From Planctomycetota bacterium (lineage in GTDB: Bacteria; Planctomycetota; Phycisphaerae; Phycisphaerales; SM1A02), in contig QWPU01000008.1 of assembly GCA_003671065.1 (NCBI GenBank), positions 1-23,643 on the forward strand: DNA of 23,643 nucleotides, written 5' to 3'. A program made the position numbers and the translations under genes. The notes under the pieces are model-generated. The model was not told where the DNA came from and did not search any database. It worked only from the letters and a program-made list of their open reading frames with translations. Positions 22,734 through 23,643 of the stretch are shown here, one piece after another; within the stretch, counting starts at the first letter, position 1; each line of letters opens with the position of its first letter.

Positions 22734-23360
22734 ATGTCGAACGCCGCCTATCCCGATTCAGTCCGTCGTCTCATCGAAGCATTTGCCGCAATGCCTGGCA
22801 TTGGTCGACGCACTGCAGAGCGCCTCGCGTTTCATGTGTTGCGTCAATCGCCCGAGGAAGCACTTGAACTCGCGCGCGCGGTGCAAGATGTAAAGAAACA
22901 GGTGAAGCATTGTTCAATTTGTTGGAGCTTGGCGGACGCGGATCCATGTCCAATCTGCAAAGACCCGCGCCGCGACGCGACGACGGTTCTCGTTGTTGAG
23001 CAGCCGAAAGATTTGCTCGTCATGGAGAAAACAGGGCTCTATCGCGGCGTTTATCATGTGTTGCTCGGTCGGCTTGATCCGCTCGGCGGCATGGGTCCTG
23101 AGTCCATCACCATCGATGCGCTGCTCGTTCGCCTTGATCAACCTGCGCGAAACTCTCGCGGTGAGGCGGTGACTGAAATCATCCTCGGCCTCAATCCTGA
23201 TCTCGAAGGCGACACAACCGCGCTGTGGATTGCGCGTGAAGCGGGCGAGCGGGGGATTCGCTCCACGCGTCTTGCGCGCGGATTGCCCAGCGGTTCGCAA
23301 CTTGAATTTGCCAATCCTGCGGTCATCGGTGATGCGTTGAAGGGTCGAACGAGTCTGTAG
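22734..23360 (+). CDS. recR: Recombination mediator protein RecR
   Basis: RecR acts with RecF/RecO to load RecA on gapped DNA. At 208 residues it is slightly longer than the usual 198-200. It has the N-terminal helix-hairpin-helix (LIEAFAAMPGIGRRTAERLAFH, about 13-34), a C4 zinc finger with two C-x2-C pairs (CSIC and CPIC, about residues 60-75), the Toprim core (TTVLVVEQPKDLLVMEKTGLYRGVYHVL) and the C-terminal Walker-B-like segment. ATG 22734 has no clear ribosome site and probably relies on coupling with ybaB. It is the last gene of the dnaX-ybaB-recR set. Confidence 0.96.
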   Translation: MSNAAYPDSVRRLIEAFAAMPGIGRRTAERLAFHVLRQSPEEALELARAVQDVKKQVKHCSICWSLADADPCPICKDPRRDATTVLVVEQPKDLLVMEKTGLYRGVYHVLLGRLDPLGGMGPESITIDALLVRLDQPARNSRGEAVTEIILGLNPDLEGDTTALWIAREAGERGIRSTRLARGLPSGSQLEFANPAVIGDALKGRTSL

Positions 23361-23516
23361 CTCGCGCGAAGGTTTCGCATCTGCGCCGCTGAAAAACAAG
23401 AGTTTCTAGAAATAGAGCCGCTCGGCTCGTCTTCTCATTGGCCAGCGGTCGATACGATCGCTGTTCGCGACTGATGTTGGTGTCTTCTTGCCCGAAAGGC
23501 TGGACTTCCGCTTCTT
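23361..23516 (+). other. Gap between recR and rpoN
   Basis: No gene is seen in these 156 bases. Short stems occur (GCGAA-GGT-TTCGC at 23366-23378 and GAGCC-GCTC-GGCTC further on, followed by GTCTTCTC), the second of which could be a weak terminator for recR. No clear promoter for rpoN was found. Confidence 0.4.
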
Positions 23517-23643
23517 ATGGCAGGAATGCGCTTCGAAACCTCTCAAGGAATGAAACTCGGGCAGACGCTGTCGCCCAAGTTGATCCAATCCGCGGAGATC
23601 CTCCAACTCAACGCGATGGAACTGCAAGAGCGCCTTGAGCAAG
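23517..23643 (+). CDS. rpoN: RNA polymerase sigma-54 factor RpoN, N-terminus (runs off the window)
   Basis: Only the first 42 codons are inside the window. The peptide contains LGQTLSPKLIQSAEILQLNA followed by MELQERLEQ, the Gln/Leu-rich region I of sigma-54 (compare L-x-L-x-Q-x-L-x-x-x-P-x-L-x-Q-x-x-x-L-L-Q-L-x-x-x-E-L). Region I contacts the activator and prevents open-complex formation until ATP is hydrolysed. Two in-frame starts are possible, ATG 23517 and ATG 23526; neither has a good ribosome site. It should supply the sigma factor for the -24/-12 promoters in this window. Confidence 0.88.
   Translation, partial: MAGMRFETSQGMKLGQTLSPKLIQSAEILQLNAMELQERLEQ

Overview
The window looks like a piece of a planctomycete chromosome, most likely of the Phycisphaerae type. 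This is an inference from three things: a GC-rich genome with a complete flagellar hook-basal-body cluster, a dockerin-like calcium loop attached to a flagellar protein, and the N-terminus of a sigma-54 factor. No 16S or other taxonomic marker is present. All genes run on the + strand except one (19042-20316). I see no insertion sequence, integrase, CRISPR array or tRNA.

Bases 1-860 hold the 3' part of an RDD-family membrane protein. After a gap of about 260 bases comes a tight operon (1122-6651). It encodes a membrane-anchored TPR protein, a small helical protein, a soluble histidine kinase and a sigma-54-dependent response regulator of the FlrB/FlrC (FleS/FleR) type. It runs straight into flgB and flgC. 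Next are fliE (with a near-consensus sigma-54 promoter in front of it), fliF, fliG, fliH, fliI, fliJ, a MotE/YlxF-like gene, fliK, flgD, a TIGR02530-like 'flagellar operon protein' gene (again with a near-consensus sigma-54 promoter) and flgE. The order is that of the Bacillus fla/che operon. A strong intrinsic terminator follows flgE.

The right-hand part is a housekeeping block. A convergent PIN-TRAM membrane protein gene points towards flgE. Divergent from it is a small SRP RNA gene, followed by dnaX, ybaB and recR. The window ends in the first 42 codons of rpoN (sigma-54). dnaX carries a complete-looking programmed -1 frameshift module that would make a 416-residue gamma subunit besides the 594-residue tau.

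Functionally, kinase and activator would switch on sigma-54 promoters in front of fliE and the TIGR02530-flgE unit, using the sigma factor encoded about 17 kb downstream. The most unusual points are the EF-hand/dockerin tail on FlgD, the dnaX frameshift cassette in a DnaX that lacks the usual zinc cysteines, the 197-base motE/fliK overlap, the SRP RNA with an atypical tip loop, and the competing stems between flgE and the convergent gene.
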